A DNA stretch of 43,266 nucleotides, from contig JAFZCU010000128.1 of the NCBI GenBank assembly GCA_017556145.1, forward strand, positions 1 through 43,266, in the 5' to 3' direction. Numbering within the stretch: position 1 is the stretch's first letter; the number at the start of each line of letters is the position of its first letter. A model generated the notes under the pieces. That model worked only from the letters and a program-made list of their open reading frames with translations, had not been told where the DNA came from and did no database searches. The position numbers were made by a program, and so were the translations under genes. Origin of the DNA: Prevotella sp. (GTDB taxonomy: Bacteria; Bacteroidota; Bacteroidia; Bacteroidales; Bacteroidaceae). Positions 9,464 to 16,999 of the stretch are shown here, piece after piece.

Positions 9464-9598
9464 AAAAAGGGGATTGATTTTGAATCCGCAAAATTGCGGA
9501 TCACGAGAGGATACCTTGCCCCGTTTGCCTGCAAAACATAGATGTGTGCGGGTAAGGCTGCCTCCATTGCAGGCGCAGCACTGCTGCATCCCCTTTTT
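9464..9598 (-). ncRNA. candidate structured RNA bounded by inverted repeat, upstream of RT
   Basis: Read on the minus strand, this 135-nt segment begins with AAAAAGGGGAT (9598-9588) and ends with the exact complement ATCCCCTTTTT (9474-9464), 12 nt before the RT start codon. Between these arms are several hairpins: GCAGC-AGT-GCTGC, GCCT...AGGC, and ATCCGCA-ATTT-TGCGGAT (about 9484-9501). A competing long pairing joins GCCTGCAA (9527-9534) with TTGCAGGC (9567-9574). Terminal complementary arms around hairpins directly 5' of an RT recall the a1/a2 layout of retron msr-msd. Other defence RTs also carry an upstream ncRNA. Alternatives are an unusually long-looped terminator of the upstream gene or an RT leader. 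Confidence 0.5.
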
Positions 9599-9607
9599 CA
9601 GTAAATC

Positions 9608-10123
9608 TTAGTCCAGAAACTTGCGAATGCGTCCGATGACATAACTTCTTTCGTTGGGCATCTGCGTGTAGAAGTTGATGTAGGGAAGATTTAACTTCTC
9701 AGCGTACATCCTTGCAATCAGATACTTCACGTTCTCATCATGGCTATGGCCTTTGCCGAGCATCACCACACCCTTGGGGCTGCCGCCAGCTTCGAGCAAG
9801 AACGTGTAGGGCTGTCCCCATTCGGCTCTATAGACCTGACGCGGACGTGTCGTGTAGAGCTGTTCCTCATCGCTGACGAATCCAACGAGGTCGGTCACCT
9901 TGACGTTCTCACGAATCGTGTACGACGGGAATTCACTCAGCAGAATCTCCTTGAAATAGCTTTTCCATTCTGCATCAGTCTTTTCTCTTTCCACTTCCGC
10001 GCTCGGAGAAACCGGACGCTGTGTAGGACGGACCTGTTGTGTGGATGACACATTGTTCTTTGAATCGTCAAGATTGTCCTTGACTATATCCACAACCTTC
10101 AACAATAATTTACCCCAATCCAT
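9608..10123 (-). CDS. hypothetical protein upstream of RT
   Basis: A soluble 171-residue protein I cannot assign. It has a short N-terminal helix (MDWGKLLLKVVDIVKDNL), a polar linker to about residue 45, and a compact C-terminal domain. The motifs are YTIRENV, AEWGQPYTFLLEAGG, KGVVMLGKGH, IARMYAEKLNLPYINFY and ERSYVIGRIRKFL. The E...K strand-turn-strand (FLLEAGGSPKGVVML) loosely recalls restriction-endonuclease-like cores, but this is speculation. It has its own TACCTTTG promoter at 10158-10165. It lies 157 bp upstream of the RT on the same strand, with the inverted-repeat RNA candidate between, so the three may form one transcription unit. Confidence 0.75.
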   Translation of the reverse strand: MDWGKLLLKVVDIVKDNLDDSKNNVSSTQQVRPTQRPVSPSAEVEREKTDAEWKSYFKEILLSEFPSYTIRENVKVTDLVGFVSDEEQLYTTRPRQVYRAEWGQPYTFLLEAGGSPKGVVMLGKGHSHDENVKYLIARMYAEKLNLPYINFYTQMPNERSYVIGRIRKFLD

Positions 10124-10157
10124 AGTTTTCTGTTTTTAAAATTCATTAATGACTTGG

Positions 10158-10165
10158 CAAAGGTA
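10158..10165 (-). promoter_or_regulatory. Bacteroidetes -7 box TACCTTTG for the 171-aa gene
   Basis: CAAAGGTA on the plus strand reads TACCTTTG on the minus strand, 34 bp before the start codon at 10123, matching the Bacteroidetes TAnnTTTG consensus. Confidence 0.6.
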
Positions 10166-10220
10166 AGCAAAAAAACTGAAACAAACAACACATTGGTGCT
10201 TTTTTTCATTTGAAAAGAGA

Positions 10221-10250
10221 GATGCAGCTGCTTTCACAAGTGGCTGCATC
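10221..10250 (-). terminator. hairpin downstream of aroB, possible terminator
   Basis: GATGCAGC (10221-10228) and GCTGCATC (10243-10250) form an 8-bp stem with a 14-nt loop. On the minus strand it is followed by TCTCTTTTC, so it could terminate aroB transcription before the 171-aa gene. The loop is long and the U-tract weak. Confidence 0.4.
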
Positions 10251-10304
10251 CGCGATTAGTTAGTAATATGATTAGGCCATTAAGCTGATTGGTCCGTTTT
10301 CAGG

Positions 10305-10323
10305 GCCGCGTTTCGGGCGCGGC
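10305..10323. other. GC-rich hairpin after aroB
   Basis: GCCGCG (10305-10310) pairs with CGCGGC (10318-10323) across a 7-nt loop, 17 bp past the aroB stop. No U-run follows on the aroB strand, so it may protect the mRNA 3' end rather than terminate transcription. Confidence 0.35.
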
Positions 10324-10339
10324 TGCAGTGGAATCCTGC

Positions 10340-11395
10340 TTAGCCCTCGCGATAGAAGTCGAGGGCTTCGTAGATCTCTTCCTTCGTGGCGGTCTGGTTG
10401 ATGCGGATGTCGCCGATGCCACCGAGCAGGGTGAAATTGATGCTGCCCGCCGTATTCTTCTTGTCATGCGTCATGAGCTCGAGGAGGGTGGGGTAGTCAT
10501 CGCAAGTGACGGGCATGCGGCCGTAATGTTCACGGATGAAACTGACGGTCTGGCGCATCTTGTCGGTGGGGAAGCCAGTCTTAACGGTGCTCAGGTAGAG
10601 CTCGCAGACAAGGCCATAGGCGACGGCGTAGCCGTGAAGGATGGGAGTATGGCTGAGTGCAAACGACTCGAAGGCGTGGCCAACGGTATGGCCGAGGTTG
10701 AGAGCCTTGCGGAGACCATGCTCTAAGGGATCCTCGGTGACAATGCGCTGCTTGACGGCCACGCTGTCGGCCAGCATGCGCTGGAGAGTGGCAAGGTCTA
10801 AGGGCTCGGCATCGAGATTGAAATTGATCAGTTCTGCCCACATCGCCTCGTTGGAGATGAGGCCGTGCTTGAGCATCTCGGCATAGCCGGAGAGAATGTT
10901 CTCACGGTCGAGGGTGCGCAGGAACTGTGTGCTAAGGATGACCGTAGCGGCATTGTTGAACACTCCGATCTCGTTCTTCAGGCCTCGGAAGTTGATGCCT
11001 GTCTTACCGCCGACACTGGCGTCGACCATGGCGAGCAGGGTGGTGGGGATGTTGATGTAGTTGATGCCGCGCTTGAAGGTGGAAGCCGCGAAGCCGCCCA
11101 GATCGGTCACCATGCCGCCACCTATATTTATTAATAAGGTGTGGCGGGTGCCGCCCATACGTCCGAGTTCTTCCCAGACATGGGCCAGTGATTCAAGCGT
11201 CTTGTGGGTGTCTGTAGCCCCGATGCTGATGACCTCAGCACCCTGAAGGCAGGGAAAGCCGCTGACCACAGGCCAGCAGAGCGTTCGGGTGGTATTGTCG
11301 GTGAGTATGAAGAGCCTATCGTGCTCGCAGGCCGCGATGGCGCTGGCGAGCGACGTCTCCAAATTCTCCGCTATTTCTACCTGTTGGGGGTTCAT
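10340..11395 (-). CDS. aroB: 3-dehydroquinate synthase AroB
   Basis: The second enzyme of the shikimate pathway, converting DAHP to 3-dehydroquinate with NAD and a divalent metal. The 351 residues include the NAD-binding run NIGGGMVTDLGGF (near 90-102), IPTTLLAMVDASVGGKTGIN, and the metal ligands in GYAEMLKHG, NLGHTVGHAFE and ILHGYAVAYG. It acts in the cytosol and supplies chorismate, which MenF uses, but it is convergent with the men operon and not co-transcribed. Start ATG 11395 gives MNPQQVEIAENL; a TATCTTTG promoter lies 29 bp upstream. Confidence 0.95.
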   Translation of the reverse strand: MNPQQVEIAENLETSLASAIAACEHDRLFILTDNTTRTLCWPVVSGFPCLQGAEVISIGATDTHKTLESLAHVWEELGRMGGTRHTLLINIGGGMVTDLGGFAASTFKRGINYINIPTTLLAMVDASVGGKTGINFRGLKNEIGVFNNAATVILSTQFLRTLDRENILSGYAEMLKHGLISNEAMWAELINFNLDAEPLDLATLQRMLADSVAVKQRIVTEDPLEHGLRKALNLGHTVGHAFESFALSHTPILHGYAVAYGLVCELYLSTVKTGFPTDKMRQTVSFIREHYGRMPVTCDDYPTLLELMTHDKKNTAGSINFTLLGGIGDIRINQTATKEEIYEALDFYREG

Positions 11396-11423
11396 TATCC
11401 TTTAATGGTCATTTTTGCGAGTG

Positions 11424-11431
11424 CAAAGATA
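11424..11431 (-). promoter_or_regulatory. -7 box TATCTTTG for aroB
   Basis: CAAAGATA on the plus strand gives TATCTTTG on the minus strand, 28 bp upstream of the aroB start. The surrounding 17 bases, GCAAAGATAGTCAAAAT, recur exactly at 22865-22881 before the minus-strand lipoprotein gene. Confidence 0.6.
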
Positions 11432-11556
11432 GTCAAAATTTTAGAAAATCGTCTAAAAAGAAGAAAATAATTGTATAATTTACATTTTTTTTCTTAGGAT
11501 TGATTAAACTTTTGAAATTTTGCTGCGTCAAAAGAGCAGAATTTTGAAAAAACTAT

Positions 11557-14500
11557 ATGAAAAGATTACTGATTTTGATGATTGTCTGCGTAACGACAAT
11601 CGCTGGATTTGCTCAACGGACCGTAACCGGTAAAGTAGTAGAACAAGACACTAAGGACGCTGTGATTCAAGCGACAGCCTCTCTTTTAAGTGGTGAGAAA
11701 GTGGTATCCAATGCCGTAACTAATGCTGATGGTAACTTCAGCGTGAAGGCGCCGAGCGATGGCACCTTTACGCTGAGAATTACCTATGTGGGTTTCAAGA
11801 CCTACACGAAGAAGATTACCGTTGCCGATGGTAAGGGGGTGTCGGCAGGCACCATCAGTCTGGCGCCTGATGCCATCATGCTGCAGGGTGCTACTGTGAC
11901 AGCCCACCTGGCCAAGGTGGTGTCGAAGGGTGACACCCTTATCTTCAATGCCGATGCCTATCGTGTGCCTGAGGGCTCTGTGGTAGAGGAACTGGTGAAG
12001 CGTATGCCAGGTGCCGATATCGACGAGAATGGTAACATCACCATCAATGGTAAGCAGGTGCAGAAGATCAAGGTGGACAGTAAGGACTTCGGTGATGCCC
12101 AGACGGCGCTGAAGAACCTGCCTGTCTCGATTATTGAAAAGGTTCGCGCGTATGAGGAGAAGAGCGACTTGGCCCGTATCACCGGTATCGACGATGGTAA
12201 CGAGCAGATGGTGCTCGACTTCGGTATCCGTGCCGGTATGAACCGTGGTATGATGATGAATGCCGACTTGGGCTATGGTACCAAGGACCGCTATTCTGGC
12301 CGTCTGTTCGGTATGTATATGCGTGACGACTATCGCGTGATGGGTATGTTCAATGCCAACAATACTAACGACCAAGGCATGGGCGGCGGCGGTGGCCGGC
12401 GCTTCGGCGGTGGCGGCGGTATGGGTGGCGGCGGCCTGAACGCTGCCAAGACCGGTATGGTGAACGTGAACTACGAGAAGACCAAGGTGGTCATTGCCCA
12501 GGCCAGTGTGAACTTCAACCATCGCGATGGTGACTCCTGGTCACGCCGTTCGAGTGAGAACTTCACCGGTGGTGTATCGTCGTTCCAAAACTCCATCAAC
12601 CAGAACTTCTCGCGTAACGATAACTGGAGTGTACAGGGTCGCGTGGAGTGGACACCCGATACCTTGTGGAACATTGCTTTCCGCCCGAACTGGAGCTTCG
12701 GCAACAACGACGGAACCAGCGGTAGCTATTCTGCAACATTCAACCATGATCCTTATGATATCATTGATTACCAGTTGGAGGCTGCTATATTGGAGAACAT
12801 TATCAAGACCGGTGGCGACTTGAGTGAGTATATCGTCAACGGATCAAGGAATAAATCGCTGACCTATGGTGAGAACAAGCGACTGGGCGGTACCTTACAG
12901 ATCAACCGTCTGATGAACGGTAGGGGCCGTAACCTGACCATCCAGTTGACGGGTAACTATAGCGACAATGAGAATAAGCAGTTGTCGAACAACCAGACAC
13001 ACCTCTTCAAGAGCACCACAACATTCAATGGCGTGAGCGGACTCTCTGAATATCAGACCAACCGTTACAACCTGACACCCACCACATCGTATGACTATAG
13101 CGTGAGAGCTACCTATAGTGAGCCGATCGGCTACGCTACGTTCCTGCAGTTCAGCTATACCTTCCAGTATCGCTACAACGAGAACGACCGTCAGACGTTC
13201 GACTATTCGAACCCGCTCCTGTCAGATCATTCCAAGAGCTTCGACTTCAGCAGTGTGAATCCTTCCTATGGTCACTTCAGCGACTATTTCAATATCGTTC
13301 AGAACGGATATTCGCCTGTGAAGGATGATTTCTACTATAGTAAGGACCAGAGCCGCTATTCGGCCTATAAGAACTACATCCACACGGGTGAGATTATGCT
13401 GCGCTGGATTCGCGATACCTACGACTTCAACGTGGGTGTGCAGATCATTCCGCAGACATCAGAGTACACACAGCGTTACCTGGGTGTTGACACCATCGTA
13501 AACCGCTCGGTGACCAACTGGAGCCCGACAGCCAACTTCCGCTGGCGCTTCTCACAGCAGGGTAGCCTCCAGTTCCAGTATCGTGGTAACACCAGTCAGC
13601 CGTCAATCGACCAGCTGCTCGTGATCAACGATGATACCAACCCGCTGAACAAGACCACTGGTAATCCTGATCTGAAGCCTTCGTTCACACAGAGCTTCAA
13701 CCTGCGCTATAACAACTATATCATGGCACACCAGCGCATGATCAACGCCAACCTGAATTTCTCGACCACGGCGAACAGCATCGCCAACAAGGTGACATAC
13801 GATCCTAATACCGGTGGACAGAGCTCACGTCCTGAGAATATCAACGGTAACTGGAATGCAGGCGGTAACATCATGTGGAACTCGGCCATCGACTCATTAG
13901 GTTACTTCAGCTACAACATCTCCGTGAACGACAACTACAACCACCGTGTTGGTTATGTCACGAAAGACAAACAGTCGGTGAGAAACGTCACGAACTCGAA
14001 TAACATCGGCGGTCGTCTCGGTGGTAGCTACCGTAATGACTGGTTAGAGGTGGAGCTCAACGGTTCGGTGAACTACAATAAGACCCGCAACGAGCTGCAG
14101 CCGCAGTCGAACCTCGACACTTGGACTTACTCCTACGGTATGAATACGACCATCTATCTGCCTTGGGGCACACAGCTCACAACGGATATCAGTATGAACA
14201 GCCGTCGTGGTTATACCGATGCTTCTATGAACACTAACGAGCTCATCTGGAACGGCCAGATTTCTCATAGCCTGCTCCAGGGTAAGCCCCTCACACTCTC
14301 ACTGCAGTTCTATGACATATTAGGTCAGCAGTCGAACTTCTCGCGTACGATTTCTGCTATGTCGCGTACCGATAACGAGTACAACGCTATTACCAGTTAT
14401 ATCATGTTCCGCGCCAGCTATCGTCTGAACTTCTTCGGAACGCGTGCATCCCGTAGAGGCATGATGGGCGGCATGGGCATGGGAATGCCGATGGGCGGTG

Positions 14501-14610
14501 GTAACGGCCGTGGTAACCGTGGCGGCGGTATGCCGATGGGCGGTGGCGGCTTCGGTGGAGGCGGCGGCTTCGGTGGCGGCGGTGGCTTCGGCGGCCCTGG
14601 CAGATTCTAA
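11557..14610 (+). CDS. outer-membrane beta-barrel protein (TonB-dependent-receptor-like)
   Basis: A 1017-residue exported protein. A signal peptide (MKRLLILMIVCVTTIAGFAQ) is followed by a carboxypeptidase-regulatory-like beta-sandwich (about residues 22-105, TVTGKVVEQD...TYVGFKTYTKKI). Next come a plug-like region with VEELVKRMPGADIDENGNITINGK and a long aromatic, Asn-rich barrel (about 230-960), as in Bacteroidetes outer-membrane barrel proteins of the TonB-receptor superfamily. No SusD partner is adjacent, so it is not an obvious glycan-uptake pair. Oddities are two low-complexity Gly/Met stretches, one at about 275-293 in the barrel and a tail of about 45 residues made of GMGM, GGG and GGFGGGG units. 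The C-terminus ends in Phe, typical of outer-membrane barrels. Ligand unknown. Confidence 0.85.
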   Translation: MKRLLILMIVCVTTIAGFAQRTVTGKVVEQDTKDAVIQATASLLSGEKVVSNAVTNADGNFSVKAPSDGTFTLRITYVGFKTYTKKITVADGKGVSAGTISLAPDAIMLQGATVTAHLAKVVSKGDTLIFNADAYRVPEGSVVEELVKRMPGADIDENGNITINGKQVQKIKVDSKDFGDAQTALKNLPVSIIEKVRAYEEKSDLARITGIDDGNEQMVLDFGIRAGMNRGMMMNADLGYGTKDRYSGRLFGMYMRDDYRVMGMFNANNTNDQGMGGGGGRRFGGGGGMGGGGLNAAKTGMVNVNYEKTKVVIAQASVNFNHRDGDSWSRRSSENFTGGVSSFQNSINQNFSRNDNWSVQGRVEWTPDTLWNIAFRPNWSFGNNDGTSGSYSATFNHDPYDIIDYQLEAAILENIIKTGGDLSEYIVNGSRNKSLTYGENKRLGGTLQINRLMNGRGRNLTIQLTGNYSDNENKQLSNNQTHLFKSTTTFNGVSGLSEYQTNRYNLTPTTSYDYSVRATYSEPIGYATFLQFSYTFQYRYNENDRQTFDYSNPLLSDHSKSFDFSSVNPSYGHFSDYFNIVQNGYSPVKDDFYYSKDQSRYSAYKNYIHTGEIMLRWIRDTYDFNVGVQIIPQTSEYTQRYLGVDTIVNRSVTNWSPTANFRWRFSQQGSLQFQYRGNTSQPSIDQLLVINDDTNPLNKTTGNPDLKPSFTQSFNLRYNNYIMAHQRMINANLNFSTTANSIANKVTYDPNTGGQSSRPENINGNWNAGGNIMWNSAIDSLGYFSYNISVNDNYNHRVGYVTKDKQSVRNVTNSNNIGGRLGGSYRNDWLEVELNGSVNYNKTRNELQPQSNLDTWTYSYGMNTTIYLPWGTQLTTDISMNSRRGYTDASMNTNELIWNGQISHSLLQGKPLTLSLQFYDILGQQSNFSRTISAMSRTDNEYNAITSYIMFRASYRLNFFGTRASRRGMMGGMGMGMPMGGGNGRGNRGGGMPMGGGGFGGGGGFGGGGGFGGPGRF

Positions 14611-14631
14611 GAATCAACCCTGTAAAAAGAA

Positions 14632-14660
14632 AAGAGGCTTCGGTTATTCCGAAGCCTCTT
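14632..14660 (+). terminator. strong intrinsic terminator after the barrel gene
   Basis: AAGAGGCTTCGG (14632-14643) and CCGAAGCCTCTT (14649-14660) form a perfect 12-bp stem with loop TTATT, followed by CTTTTGTTT on the plus strand. Its right arm lies inside the last codons of the convergent coaE-DUF5606 gene, encoding the acidic tail. Confidence 0.85.
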
Positions 14661-15648
14661 CTTTTGTTTCCTCTGTTTCTTCTTTGAAATCGGTGATGCC
14701 GTTCTCGATGAGGATGTTATACCAGGAGATGAGTTTCTTGATATGGCTGTTCTGTACACGGTCGCGATCCCATTCGGGCAGCACCTTGGTGAAATACTCC
14801 TGAAGCTCCTTGCCAGAGGCTTTCTTCTCGTTGATGCCGGCCTTCTGACCGCTCTCAAGGTTCTTCATGTTGTCAAGTACGGTCATCAGGGGCACATCGT
14901 CAGTTTCAGTGAACATGGCGATGTCGTTGAGCGATGTGATCCTATCGGTGGCGAAAGCTGGTTGGCGACGGTGCGTGGCATCGAGTGCCTCCACAATCAG
15001 GTTGTTCTTGCCTCGTGAAACGAGTTTGTAAAGGCCGGGCTTGCCGGCGATGGCTAAAATGGTTTCTTTCATTTGTTTATGATACTTGTTATTTGTTATT
15101 TTATTGTTTATTATCTCTTCGATTTGTTTGTCTATGTCTGCTTCTCCATCGTTGACAATCTCGAAGTCGGCCCTACGGCGAACCTCCTCCTGAGGCAGCT
15201 GTCGTGCCATCCATTCGAGCACTTTCTCACGGCTGATGCCGTCGCGCTGCATGACACGCTGGATGCGTACTTCTTCCGGCGCCGTAACGACGATGGTCTT
15301 GTCAACCAGGCGGTAGGCGCCTGACTCGTAAAGGATAGCGCTCTCCATCCACTTCATACCACTCGCCTCGAAGTCGCGGAATACAGCAGGGTGGACAATC
15401 GCGTCAATGGCCTTGGCATTCTCCTCAGAGATTAACAGAAACCTGGCGACAGCGGCCTTGTTTAATTGGTCATTAACATAAGTGTCTGGTCCGATGAGGG
15501 CCGTGAGTTGCTGGCGGATATCCGAAGAGGTGCGCATCAGACGCTTGGCAGCGCTGTCGCAGTCGTAGACCTCATAGCCGCGTGCTACGAGTCGCTGGCA
15601 CACGTAACTTTTGCCGCTGCCGATGCCTCCGGTGATACCGATTTTCAT
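14644..15648 (-). CDS. coaE: dephospho-CoA kinase fused in frame to a DUF5606 domain
   Basis: Residues 1 to about 182 are dephospho-CoA kinase, the last step of CoA synthesis. They include P-loop MKIGITGGIGSGKS, YDCDSAAKRLM, the IVHPAVF motif and IQRVMQRDGIS. Residues 193-334 (from MKETILAIAGKPGLYKLVSRG) match DUF5606, a Bacteroidetes family normally encoded as a separate neighbour. No stop separates them: the linker EEIINNKITNNKYHKQ is encoded by AT-rich DNA that looks like a former intergenic spacer. The inner ATG at 15070-15072 could still start a separate DUF5606 product. The N-terminal start at ATG 15648 shares one base with the ybbR stop (TGATG); the longer frame to 15747 is inside ybbR. 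Confidence 0.85.
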   Translation of the reverse strand: MKIGITGGIGSGKSYVCQRLVARGYEVYDCDSAAKRLMRTSSDIRQQLTALIGPDTYVNDQLNKAAVARFLLISEENAKAIDAIVHPAVFRDFEASGMKWMESAILYESGAYRLVDKTIVVTAPEEVRIQRVMQRDGISREKVLEWMARQLPQEEVRRRADFEIVNDGEADIDKQIEEIINNKITNNKYHKQMKETILAIAGKPGLYKLVSRGKNNLIVEALDATHRRQPAFATDRITSLNDIAMFTETDDVPLMTVLDNMKNLESGQKAGINEKKASGKELQEYFTKVLPEWDRDRVQNSHIKKLISWYNILIENGITDFKEETEETKEEASE

Positions 15649-16634
15649 CAGTGGCCCCCCTCTTCCTCTATCAGGTAGTCGACGTGTGAGATATCCAGTC
15701 GGGCACGGGAAATGCCTGAAGGCGAGTCTTTCAGATAGATGTGACACTTCTCCGACGGATTGTTGGCCAGGTCGTTGTAATCGGCCACCACCGTGAAATC
15801 CTCAGGATGCAGGTTACGGAACACGTTGGCACCCGTAACGAAGCGCACCTTAACCTTGGCAGGGAAGGTGCGGAGAATCTTGCCTGGCGGCATGTTGATG
15901 CCTTGAACAGGAACACCGTCGATACTTTCTTCTGTCAGCACATCGGTAAAGAAACGGATGCTGATCTCGTCGGGCACCGTCTTGACACCCGTCTGTTTCA
16001 TCAGACGACAGTTGACCTGCAGTGTATCACGGAAGTTGACATAGTTCAACTGCTCCGTATAGATGACGTTGATGCTGTCGAGTTTTTCCTTCGGCGCGTA
16101 GACGGTCACGCTGTCTGGCTGATATTCCACCCTTGAGATGAAGAACAGCTGCTCGGGGATGACACGTCCGCTCCATCTTACGGGTACACGCTTCTTGTCG
16201 CCGAAGTTATAGTAGAACACCAGCTTGTCGGGCTTGAAGTTTGTGATTCTGGAACTGCTGGCCAGCTGCTGGCGGATAAACTTCTGTAGCTCACCCATGG
16301 GGATGGTGCCAGTACCGTCGTTTCGGGCGTAGTTCTTGTAGTTGACACGTACTTGCGGCAGCGCCTTGCCGTACATATAGGTGAGCAGCGTGGTGCCTTT
16401 GTCGTGGATAGTAATCTTGACGGTATCAGTTTCATCGGAAGTCAGCATGACGTTCTTGGGCACATCCGTAATGGTCACAGGAATGGCAAACTCTTTCTCG
16501 TAGCTCTCGTTGAGGGCCAGAGACAACCAGAAGATTCCTGACAGGGCGAGAAAGAACAAGAAAATCAGAAACTCCCTGTTAGTCTTGCTAAACAGGAAAT
16601 CTCTGATGATTTGCCACAGATTGTGCCTCTCCAT
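15648..16634 (-). CDS. YbbR-like domain protein
   Basis: A 328-residue membrane-anchored protein. After a short cytoplasmic N-terminus there is one hydrophobic segment (FLIFLFFLALSGIFWLSLAL, about 20-39), then an extracytoplasmic part with YbbR-like repeats (EFAIPVTITDVPKNVML near 52, VRFVTGANVF near 280). In other bacteria YbbR proteins regulate the diadenylate cyclase CdaA. In Bacteroidetes they commonly sit between yajC and coaE, as here. Its function in this setting is not established. It starts 12 bp after yajC on the same strand and is coupled to coaE by a TGATG overlap. Confidence 0.85.
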   Translation of the reverse strand: MERHNLWQIIRDFLFSKTNREFLIFLFFLALSGIFWLSLALNESYEKEFAIPVTITDVPKNVMLTSDETDTVKITIHDKGTTLLTYMYGKALPQVRVNYKNYARNDGTGTIPMGELQKFIRQQLASSSRITNFKPDKLVFYYNFGDKKRVPVRWSGRVIPEQLFFISRVEYQPDSVTVYAPKEKLDSINVIYTEQLNYVNFRDTLQVNCRLMKQTGVKTVPDEISIRFFTDVLTEESIDGVPVQGINMPPGKILRTFPAKVKVRFVTGANVFRNLHPEDFTVVADYNDLANNPSEKCHIYLKDSPSGISRARLDISHVDYLIEEEGGH

Positions 16635-16646
16635 GCCGGTTGGTGC

Positions 16647-16967
16647 TTATTTCTGCAGAGGAACCCCCGACATGTCTTTGAACACAGAGGTCTTCTCGAC
16701 GGTGACGACCACGTCGCGGGCAATTTTTATATCGACGGTGTTTTTGGTCAGGTCGATGCTCTTCACGACACCATGGATACCACCGCCCGTAATGACTTCC
16801 GTGCCTTCCGTCAGTTCGTTTTGGAACTTCTGAATCTCCTTCTGCTTCTTCTGCTGCGGTTTGAACATGAAGAACCACATGATAGCAAAGATGGCTATCA
16901 TCATGATAAGAAAGCTCATGCTACTGCCTTGTCCTGCTGCCTGAGCAGCTAATACGATGTTTGTCAT
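16647..16967 (-). CDS. yajC: preprotein translocase subunit YajC
   Basis: A small (106-residue) accessory subunit of the SecDF-YajC translocase. One transmembrane helix (SFLIMMIAIFAIMWFFMF, about 18-35) is followed by the family signature KPQQKKQKE and a small beta domain (VITGGGIHGVVKSID). It acts at the inner membrane with SecD/SecF, not present in the window. Second gene of the nusB-yajC-ybbR-coaE unit. Confidence 0.93.
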   Translation of the reverse strand: MTNIVLAAQAAGQGSSMSFLIMMIAIFAIMWFFMFKPQQKKQKEIQKFQNELTEGTEVITGGGIHGVVKSIDLTKNTVDIKIARDVVVTVEKTSVFKDMSGVPLQK

Positions 16968-16999
16968 ATATACCTTAATTTTATGAGTTTAGTTCTTTT

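Noticed and set aside
8201-9598. Diversity-generating retroelement
   Set aside because: The RT has GTPTSP, not the xGxxxSQ motif of DGR enzymes. I saw no variable/template repeat pair with adenine-biased changes and no Avd gene.
10305-10323. Rho-independent terminator of aroB
   Set aside because: The stem is good but no U-run follows on the aroB strand, so it is listed only as a hairpin.
11686-12522. 278-codon minus-strand frame opposite the barrel gene
   Set aside because: His/Thr-rich shadow frame with no promoter; the sense strand has a signal peptide and known domains.
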